Shown: positions 61,883 to 64,000 of the stretch, one piece after another
Position numbering within the stretch: the first letter of the stretch is position 1
Layout of the letters: every line of letters begins with the position of its first letter
Source of the DNA: an uncultured Aquimarina sp.
GTDB lineage: Bacteria; Bacteroidota; Bacteroidia; Flavobacteriales; Flavobacteriaceae
Direction: 5' to 3'
NCBI GenBank assembly: GCA_947496705.1
Contig: CANMDW010000012.1
Location: 1-64,000 of the forward strand
DNA: 64,000 bases
Notes under the pieces: model-generated
The model's database searches: none
Told to the model about the DNA's origin: nothing
Seen by the model: only the letters and a program-made list of their open reading frames with translations
Made by a program: the position numbers and the translations under genes

Positions 61883-62932
61883 TTGGAAGAAAATCTAGGT
61901 ACAGGAGATTTTGATACCAATGAGGATGATCTCTATGAACATTATCATTTTGTAGCAGGAGCCGGACAAGTTCCGTTACGGGTAGATAAGTTTTTGATGA
62001 ATTTTGTCGAGAATGCGACCAGAAATAAAATACAACAAGCAGCCAAAGCAGGTAGCGTATTTGTAAATGATGTAGCTGTAAAATCAAATCACAAAGTAAA
62101 ACCCCATGATGTGGTGCGTGTACTATTTTCGCATCCACCCTATGAGAACCTGCTTACTCCCGAAAATATCCCTTTGGATATTGTGTATGAAGATGATGCA
62201 TTATTGGTGGTTAATAAACCTGCGGGTATGGTTGTGCATCCCGGTCATGGTAATTATTCTGGTACCTTGATCAACGCCTTGATCTATCATTTTGATACCC
62301 TGCCCAATAATAGCAGTGATCGTCCGGGATTAGTGCACCGTATCGATAAGGATACCAGTGGATTGCTGGTGATTGCCAAAACAGAAGATGCAATGACCCA
62401 TCTGGCCAAGCAGTTTTTTGATAAAACCAGCAAGCGTGAATATGTTGCGCTAGTTTGGGGAAATGTTGATGAAGATGAAGGAACCATAGAAGGTAATATC
62501 GGACGCCATCCAAAAAACAGATTGCAAAATACTGTTTTTGAAGGCGACGAAGCCGATAAAGGAAAACCGGCTGTAACACATTATAAAGTTATTGAACGAT
62601 TAGGATATGTTACTCTGGTTTCCTGCAGGTTAGAAACAGGAAGAACCCATCAGATTCGTGTGCATCTGAAGCATATTGGTCATACCTTGTTTAACGATGA
62701 ACGTTATGGAGGAGAGAAAATATTGAAAGGAACTACCTTTACCAAATACAGGCAATTTGTAGATAATTGTTTTAAAATACTGCCAAGGCAAGCGCTACAT
62801 GCCAGAACCCTTGGTTTTAAACACCCGGTAACGGGAGAGCAAATGCATTTTGAAACTCCTGTCCCAGAGGATATGCAGCAATGCGTAGAACGATGGAGAA
62901 ACTATACAAAGAATCGGTTGGCAGAAGAGTAG
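61883..62932 (+). CDS. RluA-family pseudouridine synthase
   Basis: The 349-residue enzyme changes uridine to pseudouridine in rRNA. An N-terminal S4 domain (VDKFLMNFVENATRNKIQQA) is followed by the RluA catalytic domain with Asp155 in GLVHRIDKDTSGLLV. GRTHQIRVHLKHIGHTLFND, shown by its GRTHQIRVH core, is motif III. It starts with TTG, since a stop codon precedes it and no nearby ATG fits. It is 11 bp after the PASTA gene. Similar to RluD, which modifies helix 69, but the target is inferred only. Confidence 0.93.
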   Translation: MEENLGTGDFDTNEDDLYEHYHFVAGAGQVPLRVDKFLMNFVENATRNKIQQAAKAGSVFVNDVAVKSNHKVKPHDVVRVLFSHPPYENLLTPENIPLDIVYEDDALLVVNKPAGMVVHPGHGNYSGTLINALIYHFDTLPNNSSDRPGLVHRIDKDTSGLLVIAKTEDAMTHLAKQFFDKTSKREYVALVWGNVDEDEGTIEGNIGRHPKNRLQNTVFEGDEADKGKPAVTHYKVIERLGYVTLVSCRLETGRTHQIRVHLKHIGHTLFNDERYGGEKILKGTTFTKYRQFVDNCFKILPRQALHARTLGFKHPVTGEQMHFETPVPEDMQQCVERWRNYTKNRLAEE

Positions 62933-63132
62933 TTGCCTCTTTAGGTTCATAAGCAGTAATAGCAAAGATCACAGAGAAAAGACTTAGCGTACTTTGCATG
63001 TAATCAACCAAGAACGCCAGATAACACTAAAAAAGTTTAAATGAGCTCATTATCAAAGCATATATAGAACATTAAAAAAGGTTATTAAAAACTTTATTTT
63101 GAAATAAATATGGATTACTGGCTAAATAATAG

Positions 63133-63140
63133 TACCTTCG
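63133..63140 (+). promoter_or_regulatory. Cold-shock gene promoter -7 box (imperfect)
   Basis: TACCTTCG resembles TAnnTTTG with one change and lies 18 bp before the ATG. Confidence 0.35.
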
Positions 63141-63157
63141 CACTTTAATATTTTATA

Positions 63158-63349
63158 ATGAATAAAGGAACAGTAAAATTTTTTAATGACTCCAAAGGAT
63201 TTGGATTCATCACAGAAGAAGGATCAAACAAAGATCATTTTGTACACATTTCAGGGCTTATTGATGAAGTTCGTGAAGGAGACGAAGTAGAGTTTGAACT
63301 TAAAGAAGGTAAAAAAGGAATGAACGCGGTAAACGTGAAAGTATTATAA
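63158..63349 (+). CDS. Cold-shock domain protein
   Basis: The 63-residue CspA-type protein binds single-stranded RNA/DNA. RNP1 is KGFGFI (13-18) and RNP2 is DHFVHI (26-31). The start MNKGTVKFFNDSKG is typical. It ends 28 bp before a strong terminator. A short leader follows the -7-like box. Confidence 0.96.
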   Translation: MNKGTVKFFNDSKGFGFITEEGSNKDHFVHISGLIDEVREGDEVEFELKEGKKGMNAVNVKVL

Positions 63350-63376
63350 TATACATTTTTGACTTTTTTAAAACAC

Positions 63377-63404
63377 AAGCCTGTCGATTTTGACGGGCTT
63401 TTTT
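63377..63404 (+). terminator. Rho-independent terminator of the cold-shock gene
   Basis: AAGCCTGTC and GACGGGCTT (one G-U pair) form a stem around GATTTT and are followed by TTTTTT. Confidence 0.85.
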
Positions 63405-63558
63405 CATTGGTAAACTCAAACAATAGGCCCAGCCCTGTTTAGAATTAATAATAAAGGTCTTAGTATTTACAGTCTTATATATTTTGAATCAAAGTAAACC
63501 CTCTCAATACTCAAACACACCATTAAAAACTATTTGATAATATCTAAAAAATAATCCT

Positions 63559-64000
63559 GTGAATAACGATCAAATCAAAATAAAAAAGATAGAATTGTTG
63601 TCTGATAGCTGGTATACCTTGAATAAGGTAACCTATGAATATCTAAAGAAAAATGGAGAATGGGAGGTTCATCAAAGAGAAGCATACGATAGAGGGAATG
63701 GAGCCACAATTCTTTTATACAATAAAGAGAATAGTACCGTAATATTGACCAAACAATTTAGACTCCCCACCTATATAAACGGAAATAAAACAGGATTGTT
63801 GATTGAAGCTTGTGCTGGCCTATTGGATAAAGATAATGCCGAAGATTGTATTCGAAAAGAAACAGAAGAAGAAACAGGATATAAGATTTCTAAGGTTAAA
63901 AAGATATTCGAGTCCTATATGTCTCCAGGTTCAGTTACCGAAATTGTTCATTTTTTTATAGCTGAATATTCAAAAGATATGAAAGTAAGTGATGGCGGTG
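63559..64000 (+). CDS. nudK: NudK-type GDP-mannose pyrophosphatase (5' part, runs off the right edge)
   Basis: The GTG at 63559 opens a frame of 147 full codons to the window end. A stop at 63538-63540 precedes it and no ATG lies between, so GTG is the start. The sequence has the ADP-ribose/GDP-mannose Nudix features: LLSDSWYTLNKVTYEY at the start, YDRGNGATILLY, LTKQFRLPTYINGN, LIEACAGLLD and the Nudix box residues RKETEEETGY, then ESYMSPGSVTEIVHFF. GDP-mannose cleavage to GMP and mannose-1-phosphate fits NudK relatives. It is incomplete because of the window edge, not truncated. Confidence 0.9.
   Translation, partial: MNNDQIKIKKIELLSDSWYTLNKVTYEYLKKNGEWEVHQREAYDRGNGATILLYNKENSTVILTKQFRLPTYINGNKTGLLIEACAGLLDKDNAEDCIRKETEEETGYKISKVKKIFESYMSPGSVTEIVHFFIAEYSKDMKVSDGG

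Overview
The window is AT-rich chromosomal DNA from a member of the Bacteroidota, most probably a marine Flavobacteriaceae (Aquimarina-like; the genus is inference). The evidence is a type B T9SS C-terminal sorting domain, an OmpP1/FadL porin, a DUF6443/RHS gene pair, the DUF1800-DUF1501 pair, promoter -7 boxes of the Bacteroidota form TAnnTTTG in front of several genes (prfA, proS, tRNA-Glu, lpxK, lipA, valS, the SulP gene), and few Shine-Dalgarno sequences. No phage, complete insertion sequence, CRISPR array or rRNA operon was seen.

Layout. 1-5.9 kb: two large minus-strand secreted RHS-type genes, the second running off the left edge. 5.9-10.4 kb: a surface lipoprotein of unknown function, small membrane proteins, prfA, and repeat-rich spacers. 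10.4-15.2 kb: metallophosphatase, lgt, yidD-cysS, folE. 15.6-19.8 kb: cell-surface genes (T9SS cargo, OmpP1/FadL porin, Gly/Trp- and Arg/Ser-rich lipoprotein). 19.9-22 kb: proS, two tRNA-Glu genes, rpsT. 22-30.9 kb: a palindromic MITE-like element, a glycosyltransferase, a coiled-coil protein with a cysteine-less zinc ribbon plus Nif3, lpxK, a hybrid histidine kinase, gap and lipA. 31-36.9 kb: ECF sigma factor with a Cys-rich membrane protein, murB-aminotransferase, an aspartic-protease/PDZ protein, a DUF1573 protein. 37-46.7 kb: valS, then the leftward block rsfS-ftsH / LUD-cdsA-psd-ACBP with divergent birA, then SRPBCC-pyrE. 46.7-55.3 kb: Nudix, AraC/GyrI regulator with SRPBCC partner, M14 peptidase, SulP transporter with an unusual insertion, a methyltransferase, a Crp/Fnr remnant, and a pair of Roadblock/LC7-like genes. 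55.3-64 kb: a second MITE-like element, GyrI-like protein, DUF1501/DUF1800 pair, VOC protein, coaD, ddl, PASTA protein, RluA-type pseudouridine synthase, cold-shock protein and the start of a NudK-type Nudix gene.

How the genes work together. Most of the window is housekeeping: translation (prfA, cysS, proS, valS, tRNA-Glu, rpsT, rsfS), envelope building (lgt, lpxK, murB, ddl, cdsA, psd, yidD), cofactors (folE, lipA, coaD, birA) and quality control (ftsH). Between these lie surface and regulatory accessory genes. No complete undescribed defence or mobile system was found. The best leads are the Roadblock pair with a leader inverted repeat, the SulP insertion with an internal duplication, the Cys-rich membrane protein in frame with an ECF sigma factor, the 8-bp tandem repeat at the end of yidD, the cysteine-less zinc ribbon, and two families of short palindromic elements.
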